DNA of 56,695 bases from contig JANWVQ010000082.1 in the NCBI GenBank assembly GCA_025056745.1, positions 1 to 56,695 on the forward strand, written 5' to 3'. The position numbers and the translations under genes are program-made. The stretch's first letter is position 1. Every line of letters starts with the position of its first letter. The notes beneath the pieces were generated by a model. The model was given only the letters and a program-made list of their open reading frames with translations, searched no databases and had not been told where the DNA came from. This document shows positions 46,369-53,856 of this stretch, piece after piece. This stretch comes from Ignavibacterium sp. GTDB taxonomy: Bacteria > Bacteroidota > Ignavibacteria > Ignavibacteriales > Ignavibacteriaceae.

Positions 46369-47682
46369 TTGGAATCTTTTTTAATTTATTTAGCAATTGT
46401 AATTATCCTACTTCTAATTGTTAAAATTTATCTCTTAACCCAAAATAAAAAGAGTAAAAAAACTATTATTAAAATCAATAAAGCAAAACAAGAGGGTCTT
46501 TTTGAACCTGTTTCCTTGCATCCAGTTATTGATCCAAATAGATGTATTGGAACTGCTGCTTGTATCAGTGCTTGTCCTGAAAAAGATATTTTAGGTTTAC
46601 TTAATAACAAAGCAGTAACTATAAATGCCGCAAGATGTGTAGGACACGGAGCTTGTTCTTTAGCTTGCCCTATGGATGCAATTTCATTAGTTATTGGGAC
46701 AGAAAAAAGAGGAGTGGAAATTCCATTTATCTCTCCAGAATTTGAAACCAATATACCAATGCTTTTTATCGCAGGTGAACTTGGAGGTATGGGTTTAATA
46801 AAAAATGCTGTCGAACAAGGTAAGCAAGCAATAGATAATATTTACAAAAAATTAAATAAAAATCATTCAGCTGAATTTGATGTTGGAATTGTTGGAAGTG
46901 GCCCTGCGGGAATATCTGCTTCCTTAAACTCTAAAAAATTAGGACTAAGATTTATCACTTTTGAACAATATAGTATTGGAGGAACAGTTTATAATTTCCC
47001 AAGGAATAAAATTGTTATGACATCACCAATGACTTTACCATTATATGGAAAAGTAAACGCAACTGAAATTTCAAAAGATAAATTAATCTCGCTCTGGCTT
47101 GAAATATTAAAAAAGTATGATATCAAAATCCTTGAAAACACAAAAGTTTCAGATATAATAAGAGAAAATGATATTTTCATTATCAAAACAGACTCAAAAA
47201 TTTATTCAGCTGCTGCAGTTTTGCTTGCAATTGGCAGAAGAGGGACTCCAAGGAAACTTGGTGTGCCAGGGGAAGAAAAATCCAAAGTTTACTATAGATT
47301 ATTAGACCCTAATGCTATTTCAAATAAAAATATTTTAATTGTTGGAGGAGGAGATTCTGCCATAGAAGCAGCCATTTCCCTTTTCAACTCTGAAAACAAA
47401 ATAACTCTCTCTTATCGAGGTAAGGAATTTTCAAGAGTCAAAGAAAAAAATTTTAATACAATCAATGAATTAATAAGAAATAATAAAATAGTATTTTTAG
47501 CTGAAACTAATGTTAAAGCAATTCACGATGACTATGTCGAATTAATAAACAAAAATTCGGAGATTATTGAAATAAAAAATGATTTTGTCTATATTTTCAT
47601 TGGTGGTGAGTTGCCGAATGATTTTTTGAAAAAAATTGGAATTAGTATTACTAAAAAGTTTGGTGAAAAAGTTGTGAGTTAA
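46369..47682 (+). CDS. Membrane-anchored Fe-S / FAD / NAD(P) oxidoreductase
   Basis: The 437-residue protein starts with TTG and has one N-terminal helix (about 3-24), then KKSKK, which places the rest in the cytoplasm. Two ferredoxin-type motifs follow: CIGTAACISACP (Cys59, 65, 69) and CVGHGACSLACP (Cys90, 96, 100). Both lack the usual second Cys (Thr62, His93). An FAD/NAD(P) domain of thioredoxin-reductase/YpdA-like type follows, with GIVGSGPAG (about 173-181), NFPRNKIVMTSPMTLPLYG and IVGGGDSAIEAA (about 324-335). No redox CxxC is present, so it is not a disulfide reductase. It probably oxidises NAD(P)H and passes electrons through Fe-S clusters to the cytochrome b. Confidence 0.85.
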   Translation: MESFLIYLAIVIILLLIVKIYLLTQNKKSKKTIIKINKAKQEGLFEPVSLHPVIDPNRCIGTAACISACPEKDILGLLNNKAVTINAARCVGHGACSLACPMDAISLVIGTEKRGVEIPFISPEFETNIPMLFIAGELGGMGLIKNAVEQGKQAIDNIYKKLNKNHSAEFDVGIVGSGPAGISASLNSKKLGLRFITFEQYSIGGTVYNFPRNKIVMTSPMTLPLYGKVNATEISKDKLISLWLEILKKYDIKILENTKVSDIIRENDIFIIKTDSKIYSAAAVLLAIGRRGTPRKLGVPGEEKSKVYYRLLDPNAISNKNILIVGGGDSAIEAAISLFNSENKITLSYRGKEFSRVKEKNFNTINELIRNNKIVFLAETNVKAIHDDYVELINKNSEIIEIKNDFVYIFIGGELPNDFLKKIGISITKKFGEKVVS

Positions 47683-47684
47683 AC

Positions 47685-49226
47685 TTGAAAAAAATTTATT
47701 TTCTTTTATTTGCTTTTTATCTTCATTTATATCCTCAAATATCTCCTGGAGATCTAAGCAATGCTCATAGTAAATTGGAAGGACTTAAAAATTGTATTAA
47801 ATGTCATAATCCCGGGAAGGGATTATCAAATCAAAAGTGTTTGGATTGTCATCAATCAATAAAAGAAAAGATAAAACTAAATAAAGGTTATCACTCGTCC
47901 TCAGAAGTCAAAAATAAAAACTGTTGGCAGTGTCATTCAGAGCATCACGGAAGAGATTTTAGGTTAATTAATTTCAACGAAAAAGAATTCAAACACGAAA
48001 AAGCAGGCTTTCCTCTTGAAGGGAAACACAATAAACTATTGTGTAAAGATTGTCATAATACAAGATTCATTATTGATAAAAATATTAAGAAAGAAAAAAC
48101 ATTTCTAGGATTAAGTCAAGATTGTAAAAATTGTCACAAAGATGTTCATCTTGGTTCAGCAAAAGAAAATTGTTCAATTTGCCACAACTCAGAAAATTTT
48201 ACAAACATAAAACAATTTGATCACAATAAAACGGGATTTGACTTAATCGGATCTCATAAAAATATCAAGTGTGTTAAGTGCCATTTAAAGGAACAACTTA
48301 ACAATGAAACAATAATCATTTTCTCAAAGATCAAATCTGGAAATTGTACTAATTGTCATAGGGATATTCATAATGGTAAATTTGGTAATAACTGTCTTAA
48401 ATGTCATAATCAAGAGTCATTTTTAAGCATTAATAAAGTCAATTTTGATCACTCGAAAACAAGGTTTGAACTTTTAGGAAAACACAAGAATGTAAATTGT
48501 AATCAATGTCATAAACAAAAATTATCAGATAAACCAAAATTTGAAAAATGTAACTTTTGCCATAGTGATTACCATAATGGTCAATTAAATAAATATGGCG
48601 ATTGTAAAGAATGCCACAATGAATATGGGTTCAGTCCATCTCTTTTTAGTTTAGAGAAACACAATAAAACAAAGTTTCCTTTATTAGGCTCTCATATAAA
48701 TGTTGAATGCAATAAATGTCATTATGTAAATCAATCTTGGAATTTTGTTTTCAATAATCTTAGTTGTGAAAGTTGTCATCGTAATATTCACGGTGATGAA
48801 ATAAAAAGTATAGATTCAAAAGATGATTTGTGCATAAATTGTCATAATTCTTATTCTTGGGATTTAATTGGCTTTGATCATAATTCGACAAAGTTCAAAT
48901 TATCAGGTAAGCACCTTGAAACAAACTGCAAGAATTGCCACTTCAAAAATCAAACTTGGAATTTCAAATCAATTACACAGGATTGCTTGTCCTGTCATAG
49001 TGACAATCATAATAAACAGTTTTCGAGTAATGATTGCAACAATTGTCATTCATTCGACGATTGGACTGCAATTTATTTTGACCACAATAGAACCAGATTT
49101 AAATTAGAGGGGGCACACAAAAAAATTAAATGTGAAAAATGCCACGAAAGATTAATTGATAAAGATGGCAGAAGTTATTTTCTATACAAAACAGGGAAAA
49201 TAAAATGCTCCGACTGTCATTCTTAA
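47685..49226 (+). CDS. 20-haem c-type cytochrome
   Basis: The 513-residue protein has a signal peptide (about 1-18) and 20 CxxCH sites from about residue 37 to 512. Most lie in repeats of the form FDHNxTxFxLxGxHxxxxCxxCH, with a second CxxCH after a short linker. Each module also supplies His residues (FDH, GKH) as likely distal haem ligands. Such proteins are nanowire-like periplasmic electron carriers. No sorting domain is present, so it should stay in the periplasm or pass to the barrel protein. TTG start 2 bases after the previous stop. It is Asn/Lys-rich. Confidence 0.88.
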   Translation: MKKIYFLLFAFYLHLYPQISPGDLSNAHSKLEGLKNCIKCHNPGKGLSNQKCLDCHQSIKEKIKLNKGYHSSSEVKNKNCWQCHSEHHGRDFRLINFNEKEFKHEKAGFPLEGKHNKLLCKDCHNTRFIIDKNIKKEKTFLGLSQDCKNCHKDVHLGSAKENCSICHNSENFTNIKQFDHNKTGFDLIGSHKNIKCVKCHLKEQLNNETIIIFSKIKSGNCTNCHRDIHNGKFGNNCLKCHNQESFLSINKVNFDHSKTRFELLGKHKNVNCNQCHKQKLSDKPKFEKCNFCHSDYHNGQLNKYGDCKECHNEYGFSPSLFSLEKHNKTKFPLLGSHINVECNKCHYVNQSWNFVFNNLSCESCHRNIHGDEIKSIDSKDDLCINCHNSYSWDLIGFDHNSTKFKLSGKHLETNCKNCHFKNQTWNFKSITQDCLSCHSDNHNKQFSSNDCNNCHSFDDWTAIYFDHNRTRFKLEGAHKKIKCEKCHERLIDKDGRSYFLYKTGKIKCSDCHS

Positions 49227-50476
49227 TTATACTAATAATATGCAAAGTCATCTTAGCACAAAAATCTCCTCACGGCAAAAACTTTAAAGTCGAATGTGAA
49301 GATTGTCATACTCAATTTTCTTGGAAAGTGAATCTCGAAGAAATAAAGTTTGACCACAATAAAACAAAATTTGAATTATTAGGTCAACATAAAAATATTG
49401 ATTGTAAATCCTGCCATATAGATCTGAAATTTGAACAGACAAAAATTAATTGCTCTGAATGCCACATTGATGTTCATAAAAACACTTTGGGTCAAGATTG
49501 TAAAAGATGTCATACAAGTTTTTCGTGGGTAATTGAAGATATTAATAGAATTCATACAAATAGCAGATTTCCATTAGTTGGAAAACATAAAACAATTAAT
49601 TGTCAGCAATGTCATAAATTTTATTCAACTTTAAAGTTTGATATTCTCGATATTGAATGTTATAGCTGTCATAGGAAAGACTATGAATCAGCTTCTAACC
49701 CAAATCATTTATTATCAGATTTTCCAAAGAATTGCACAGATTGCCACAATATAAATAACCAAAGTTGGTCAGGATATTTTGATCATAATTTTTTCCCATT
49801 ATTAGGTGGACACTCACAAAGAAAATGCTCGAGTTGTCACTTAAACAACAATTTCACAAAGATAGATAGCAAATGTCAGAGCTGCCATTTGAATGATTTT
49901 AACAGATCTCAAAATCCAAATCATATACGATTAAATATTTCATACGAATGTAATATTTGTCATTCATTAAATCCTCGATGGAAACCAGCTTTGTTTCCAT
50001 TACATAATAATTTTTATCCCTTAACTGGCAGACACAACTTAATTAAAGATAAATGTTTTGATTGTCACAAGGGAAATTATTCAAGCACACCAAGAGAATG
50101 TGTTGGATGTCATCTTACAAATTTTAATCAAACAACTAGTCCAAATCATTCATTACTAAATTTTCCTCAGCAGTGCGAAACTTGTCATACTACTAATTCT
50201 TGGATTCCTTCAAACTTTAATCACGATCAAATGTATTTTCCGATTTTTTCTGGAAAACATAGAAATACTTGGAATGATTGTAGAATATGCCATATTAATA
50301 CTGCAAACTATGGCATATTTTCTTGTCTTAATTGTCACGAACATCGAAAATCAAGAATGGACGACAAACACAGAGATGTCCCGGGATATGTTTACGAAAG
50401 TAATGCTTGTTTGAGTTGTCATCCAACTGGGACAAAACCTAATTTGAACATAAAATTTAATAGTACCGAACAATAA
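49205..50476 (+). CDS. 16-haem c-type cytochrome
   Basis: The 423-residue protein has a signal peptide (about 1-18, ending LAQ) and 16 CxxCH sites from about residue 31 to 409. The first half uses the same FDHNKTKFELLGQH module as its 20-haem neighbour. The second half has a variant, with SNPNHLLSDFP / SPNHSLLNFP repeats before CxxCH. A KHRDVPGY motif near the end recalls other large cytochromes. Its first 22 bases overlap the end of the previous gene in another frame. It is a probable second periplasmic or outer-membrane-associated electron carrier. Confidence 0.87.
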   Translation: MLRLSFLIILIICKVILAQKSPHGKNFKVECEDCHTQFSWKVNLEEIKFDHNKTKFELLGQHKNIDCKSCHIDLKFEQTKINCSECHIDVHKNTLGQDCKRCHTSFSWVIEDINRIHTNSRFPLVGKHKTINCQQCHKFYSTLKFDILDIECYSCHRKDYESASNPNHLLSDFPKNCTDCHNINNQSWSGYFDHNFFPLLGGHSQRKCSSCHLNNNFTKIDSKCQSCHLNDFNRSQNPNHIRLNISYECNICHSLNPRWKPALFPLHNNFYPLTGRHNLIKDKCFDCHKGNYSSTPRECVGCHLTNFNQTTSPNHSLLNFPQQCETCHTTNSWIPSNFNHDQMYFPIFSGKHRNTWNDCRICHINTANYGIFSCLNCHEHRKSRMDDKHRDVPGYVYESNACLSCHPTGTKPNLNIKFNSTEQ

Positions 50477-52032
50477 TGTTGGCCTTACTTTTATTTTTAA
50501 TTTTTTCAACTTTAACTTTTTCTCAGAATTTAAGAAAAGAGATTGGAATTATTTCTTTTCGTTCAAGTCAAAATTTGTATGCTAAATTCAACTCAACTGA
50601 AAAAATAAATATCAATGACACGATTTATCTATCATCAAATAATACAGCTGTTGGTATAGTAAAATTCAAATCATTAAACTCAATTTCCGCAAGTATTATA
50701 AACAGTATCGAAGTTGATGATTCTGTCTTTGTTATACTGAATGAACCTATAAATATGATCCCAGATATAAAAGATGATTTAATTAAAAAAGATTCTGTTG
50801 AAAAATCTTTTACAACTTTATTTGATAGTAATATATCATCTAAAGAAAATACTAAATTAAGATTTTCATTTCAATCTTATGGTTATGTTAATAATTATAA
50901 AGAACAATCCAGGCAAAAAATTAAAACAAGTTTTTTAGATAAAAATTTTTTCGATGAAAATTTATCGTTTGAATTAAATTTTAACTATTACATTAACAAT
51001 TACTCCTCCAGTAATAAAGACAGATTAAAAGACAATTTAAGGATTTTTCAAATTCAACTAGATTATCAATTAGATGATGGAATAAATTTATTATTTGGAA
51101 GATCATTTAATCCTGTTATAAAAAGTTTAGATGTTATTGATGGTTTTCAAATTATTAGAACTACAAATAATCAAAGCTTTGGTTTGATATTTGGAAGTAG
51201 ACCTAATTTAAGAGATTATTGGTTCAATGTCCACTTGATACAAATTGGATTATTTTACAACCGCATTGATTCCATTAATTCAAATTCAATTCAGAACTCC
51301 ATTGGATTTGTTGAGCAGACTAATAATTTCAAGAGCGATCGAAGATTTGTTTTCATAGAACATTCAAATAATTTAATACCATCTACAACAGCGTTTTTTA
51401 TGTCTGAAATAGATTTTTTCAATTTAACAAATCTTGGAATAAAAGAACAATTAAATATTACTTCTTTATATACTGGCTTTAACATAAGAGTTATAAAACA
51501 TTTAAATTTTAATTTAAGCTTTGACTCCAGAAAAAATTTTTTCTATTTGAATGAATATCGTAATCAGATTGATTCATTAATAAATTATAATTTTAGGAAT
51601 GGAATAAAAATTTTCTCATCTTATTCACCTATAAATGGATTGAGGTTATCAGCCTTTTATTATCAGTCTAAGATTAAGAATGAAAGAAAAAGCTCAAGCA
51701 ATATTGGCGCATCAATTTTTTATTATTCGGATTTTTTGTTTAATTCAAGTTTTAGTGTATCATTAAATAATTACAAAACAAATTTTATTAATGGGAACAA
51801 TTTTTCTTTTACAATCTCGCGGGAGTTCTCTGAAATTGGTAACCTAAGCCTTACTTATAAAAACTATGAATTCAATTCATCAACTAACAGATTTTTATCA
51901 TCATATCAATCTTTAGAATTAGGTTGCTCATTGAATTTATCTAGGTCATACAATTTGTATTCGACATTCGAAAAAAACTTCATTAACAAAATTTATAATT
52001 ATTTTTCTTTTGACATTTCTTACAGATTATAG
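50476..52032 (+). CDS. Outer-membrane beta-barrel protein of the cytochrome operon
   Basis: The 518-residue protein has a signal peptide (about 1-16, ending FSQ). A small N-terminal beta domain follows (about 20-95; IGIISFRSSQNLYAKF, NINDTIYLSS), resembling an SH3-like fold. Then comes a long region of alternating amphipathic strands (for example LRFSFQSYGYV, FSFTISREF, LSLTYKNYEFN) ending in FSFDISYRL, a typical barrel terminus. It has no CxxCH. By position it could be the porin sheath for the neighbouring cytochromes. TAATG overlap with the previous gene. Family unknown to me. Confidence 0.72.
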   Translation: MLALLLFLIFSTLTFSQNLRKEIGIISFRSSQNLYAKFNSTEKININDTIYLSSNNTAVGIVKFKSLNSISASIINSIEVDDSVFVILNEPINMIPDIKDDLIKKDSVEKSFTTLFDSNISSKENTKLRFSFQSYGYVNNYKEQSRQKIKTSFLDKNFFDENLSFELNFNYYINNYSSSNKDRLKDNLRIFQIQLDYQLDDGINLLFGRSFNPVIKSLDVIDGFQIIRTTNNQSFGLIFGSRPNLRDYWFNVHLIQIGLFYNRIDSINSNSIQNSIGFVEQTNNFKSDRRFVFIEHSNNLIPSTTAFFMSEIDFFNLTNLGIKEQLNITSLYTGFNIRVIKHLNFNLSFDSRKNFFYLNEYRNQIDSLINYNFRNGIKIFSSYSPINGLRLSAFYYQSKIKNERKSSSNIGASIFYYSDFLFNSSFSVSLNNYKTNFINGNNFSFTISREFSEIGNLSLTYKNYEFNSSTNRFLSSYQSLELGCSLNLSRSYNLYSTFEKNFINKIYNYFSFDISYRL

Positions 52033-52047
52033 TAAAAAGAGGTGTAA

Positions 52048-52926
52048 ATGAAAATCCTAATTACAGGTGGCAGTGGTTTATTAGGACAATATTTGAATAT
52101 TACACTGTCATCAAAATATGAGATATTAACTTTATACAATTCTAATGAAGGTAATTGCAAAAATTTCAATTCATTGAAAATTGATCTTAGAAATGAGGAA
52201 ATAGTAAATGATATATTTCATAAATATAAACCTAATATAGTTGTTCATTCAGCAGCATTAACATTGACATTGTTAAATAATAAATTTTCTTTGAGAGATT
52301 ATTATGAAGTAAATGTTAAAGTGACAGAAAATATTGCTAAAACTTCATCCAAATTGAGGTCTAGACTAATCTATATCTCAACAGATTTGGTTTATGATGG
52401 AAACAGAGGTTCATATTTAACAGAAACTTCTAAATTGAATCCCATTTCACCTTACGCTGAATCAAAATTAATTGGAGAAAATAAAGTAACAACGAATTGT
52501 GATGATTATATAATTCTAAGAATTGCATTACTTATTGGCTTTGGATTAAATCATTCATTTTGTCATTTTCAATCAATGTATAAAAATTTAACTGAGAATA
52601 AGCCCGTAAAACTTTTTACCGATCAATTTAGGACACCTATATCATTAATTGAAGCGTCAAGAATTATTGCCGAAATAATTGATTTAAACATTCCTAGAGG
52701 AATTTATAATTTAGGAGGAAATGAACGATTATCAAGATATGATCTCGGACTGATTTTAGCTGAAAAAATAAATGCTGATAAAAATCTATTAATTAAAACG
52801 AAGTTAGAAGATAATTCTGAAGTGCCAAACGTAAAAGATGTATCTATGAATAACAGCAAGATTAAAGATTATGGTATTAAGATAAAATCAATTGATGAAA
52901 TGATTGATGATATATTAAAAAAATAA
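52048..52926 (+). CDS. dTDP-4-dehydrorhamnose reductase-like SDR protein
   Basis: The 292-residue protein has an N-terminal Rossmann motif ITGGSGLLGQYL, STDLVYDG, YAESKLIGE with Tyr/Lys of the catalytic pair (about residues 135-139), and an RmlD-like C-terminus. RmlD makes dTDP-rhamnose in the step after the dehydratase. Other SDRs of this shape act as sugar epimerase/reductases, so the exact substrate is unsure. AGAGGTG lies 5 bases before the ATG. It follows the barrel gene by 15 bases and may be co-transcribed with the electron-transfer operon. Confidence 0.82.
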   Translation: MKILITGGSGLLGQYLNITLSSKYEILTLYNSNEGNCKNFNSLKIDLRNEEIVNDIFHKYKPNIVVHSAALTLTLLNNKFSLRDYYEVNVKVTENIAKTSSKLRSRLIYISTDLVYDGNRGSYLTETSKLNPISPYAESKLIGENKVTTNCDDYIILRIALLIGFGLNHSFCHFQSMYKNLTENKPVKLFTDQFRTPISLIEASRIIAEIIDLNIPRGIYNLGGNERLSRYDLGLILAEKINADKNLLIKTKLEDNSEVPNVKDVSMNNSKIKDYGIKIKSIDEMIDDILKK

Positions 52927-53182
52927 AAATCTAATAAAACTTGATTTTAATTAAATATTAGTTCATATTCGCAATAAGAATTAAAAACAAAATTTTTGTA
53001 TAGTTTGTCACTTTTTTTGAAATATTGCGTCTAATAACTTGAGTAAAAACAATTTCTGGCAAACGATTTTGGAATTTTTGAAACAAGATTTTTGTTCTAG
53101 TAGAAAATAGGAGGATCATAAAAAGATAAATTGTTACGAAGGATTAGTATTTGCCATCAAAACAAAAAAGGAGAAAAGAACG
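52927..53182 (+). other. Intergenic region before the 82-residue gene
   Basis: These 256 AT-rich bases hold CGCAATA (about 52970) and TATTGCG (about 53025), which could pair over a large loop. There is an orphan AGGAGG at about 53110 with no start codon nearby, and the ribosome binding site AAAGGAGAA (about 53167-53175) of the gene at 53183. I could not place a promoter with confidence. Confidence 0.4.
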
Positions 53183-53431
53183 ATGAAAGAAATCAAAGCA
53201 AAATTAGAAAATCCTTTATCAGAGCTCATTAGTGATGATATTTACGAGCTCTTGCAATCTCACGGATTGATTGATGAGAAGGCAGTTAGAGACTATCAGA
53301 TTAGGAAAAAATTTAAACAATTGCGGGCAAGCAAAGTTAGTGCTGGTGATGCTATTGATGCTATCAGGGCAGAATATCCATATTTACAGTTCGATACGAT
53401 AAGAAAAATTGTTTATCAAATTAGTAAATAA
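53183..53431 (+). CDS. Small hypothetical protein, helical
   Basis: This 82-residue protein is not recognised. It is charged and helical, without signal or membrane segment: LISDDIYELLQSHGLIDEKAVRDY, IRKKFKQLRASKVSAGDAIDAI (seen in parts). The length, the charge pattern and the repeated helical turns suggest a small DNA- or RNA-binding or regulatory protein. Strong AAAGGAG site 8 bases before the ATG. It is followed by a candidate small RNA (53475-53558). Confidence 0.6.
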   Translation: MKEIKAKLENPLSELISDDIYELLQSHGLIDEKAVRDYQIRKKFKQLRASKVSAGDAIDAIRAEYPYLQFDTIRKIVYQISK

Positions 53432-53441
53432 AAGTTAGTTA

Positions 53442-53470
53442 TTGACAAGAATTAATTTATTTAATATTTT
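53442..53470 (+). promoter_or_regulatory. Candidate promoter of the small RNA/leader
   Basis: TTGACA (53442-53447) matches the -35 consensus exactly. TATTTT (53465-53470) follows after 17 bases, and the run TATTTTTC also fits the Bacteroidota -7 pattern TAnnTTT. Transcription would start at about 53475-53478, exactly at the first stem of the predicted RNA. Confidence 0.6.
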
Positions 53471-53474
53471 TCAA

Positions 53475-53558
53475 CTGACTTTTTCAGAGGGTTCTCCCCT
53501 GCCCTTTGAAAGCATATAAGTCAGGCCCGGTGTCTCCCCGTCACCGGGTTTTATTTTT
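53475..53558 (+). ncRNA. Candidate structured small RNA or 5' leader with C-rich loops
   Basis: Three stems are visible. The outer stem is CTGACTT (53475-53481) with AAGTCAG (53518-53524). It encloses a 10-base hairpin TTTCAGAGGG (53482-53491) with CCCTTTGAAA (53502-53511), one G-U pair, loop TTCTCCCCTG. Then comes a terminator stem CCCGGTG (53526-53532) with CACCGGG (53542-53548), loop TCTCCCCGT, followed by TTTTATTTTT. Both loops carry TCTCCCC, which is complementary to ribosome-binding-site-like GGGGAGA. A promoter-like sequence sits directly upstream. It could be a free-standing RNA of about 80 bases or the attenuated leader of the gene at 53573. I recognise no known RNA family. Confidence 0.6.
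53526..53558 (+). terminator. Rho-independent terminator of the candidate small RNA
   Basis: A 7-base GC-rich stem (CCCGGTG / CACCGGG), 9-base loop, then TTTTATTTTT. The tail ends 14 bases before the next ATG (53573), with the ribosome binding site AGAGGTAAT between, so readthrough transcripts could still translate the next gene. Confidence 0.88.
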
Positions 53559-53572
53559 AATTAGAGGTAATT

Positions 53573-53851
53573 ATGGCAAAAGTTGTAAAGAAATCAACAG
53601 TGAAATCTTCAAAAAAACTTCCTTCTCCCTTCTTTATTTATTGGGATAGAGAAAATTATATTCTTTTAATCATTGGATTAGCCTTACTTATTATCGGATA
53701 TTTTGTTATGAGCATTGGAAATTGGAATAGCACCGCTTCATTGGTTTATTCTCCAATTATACTTTTTATAGCATATATCATAGTTTTTCCAATTGCCATT
53801 CTCTACCGTAAAAAAAGAAAAGTCGAGGAAGAAAATAAAGAATTACAATAA
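53573..53851 (+). CDS. DUF3098-like small membrane protein
   Basis: The 92-residue protein has a basic N-terminus, then two hydrophobic helices: NYILLIIGLALLIIGYFVMS (about 26-45) and SPIILFIAYIIVFPIAIL (about 60-77). The tail is charged. The order F/Y-N-Y-x-hydrophobic-GxxLIxxGYxxM with a later SP-hydrophobic helix matches DUF3098, a family of small inner-membrane proteins common in Bacteroidota-like genomes. Function is unknown. It follows the small-RNA terminator and precedes dprA by 5 bases. Confidence 0.75.
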   Translation: MAKVVKKSTVKSSKKLPSPFFIYWDRENYILLIIGLALLIIGYFVMSIGNWNSTASLVYSPIILFIAYIIVFPIAILYRKKRKVEEENKELQ

Positions 53852-53856
53852 TCGCT

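Noticed and set aside
46428-46751. 107-codon open frame antisense to the Fe-S flavoprotein gene
   Set aside because: It overlaps the conserved ferredoxin motifs of the sense gene; the reading is a shadow.
53526-53558. Terminator at 53526 as the simple end of the 82-residue gene
   Set aside because: It can also end that transcript, but a consensus promoter between that gene and the stem structure makes a separate small RNA or leader the better reading.
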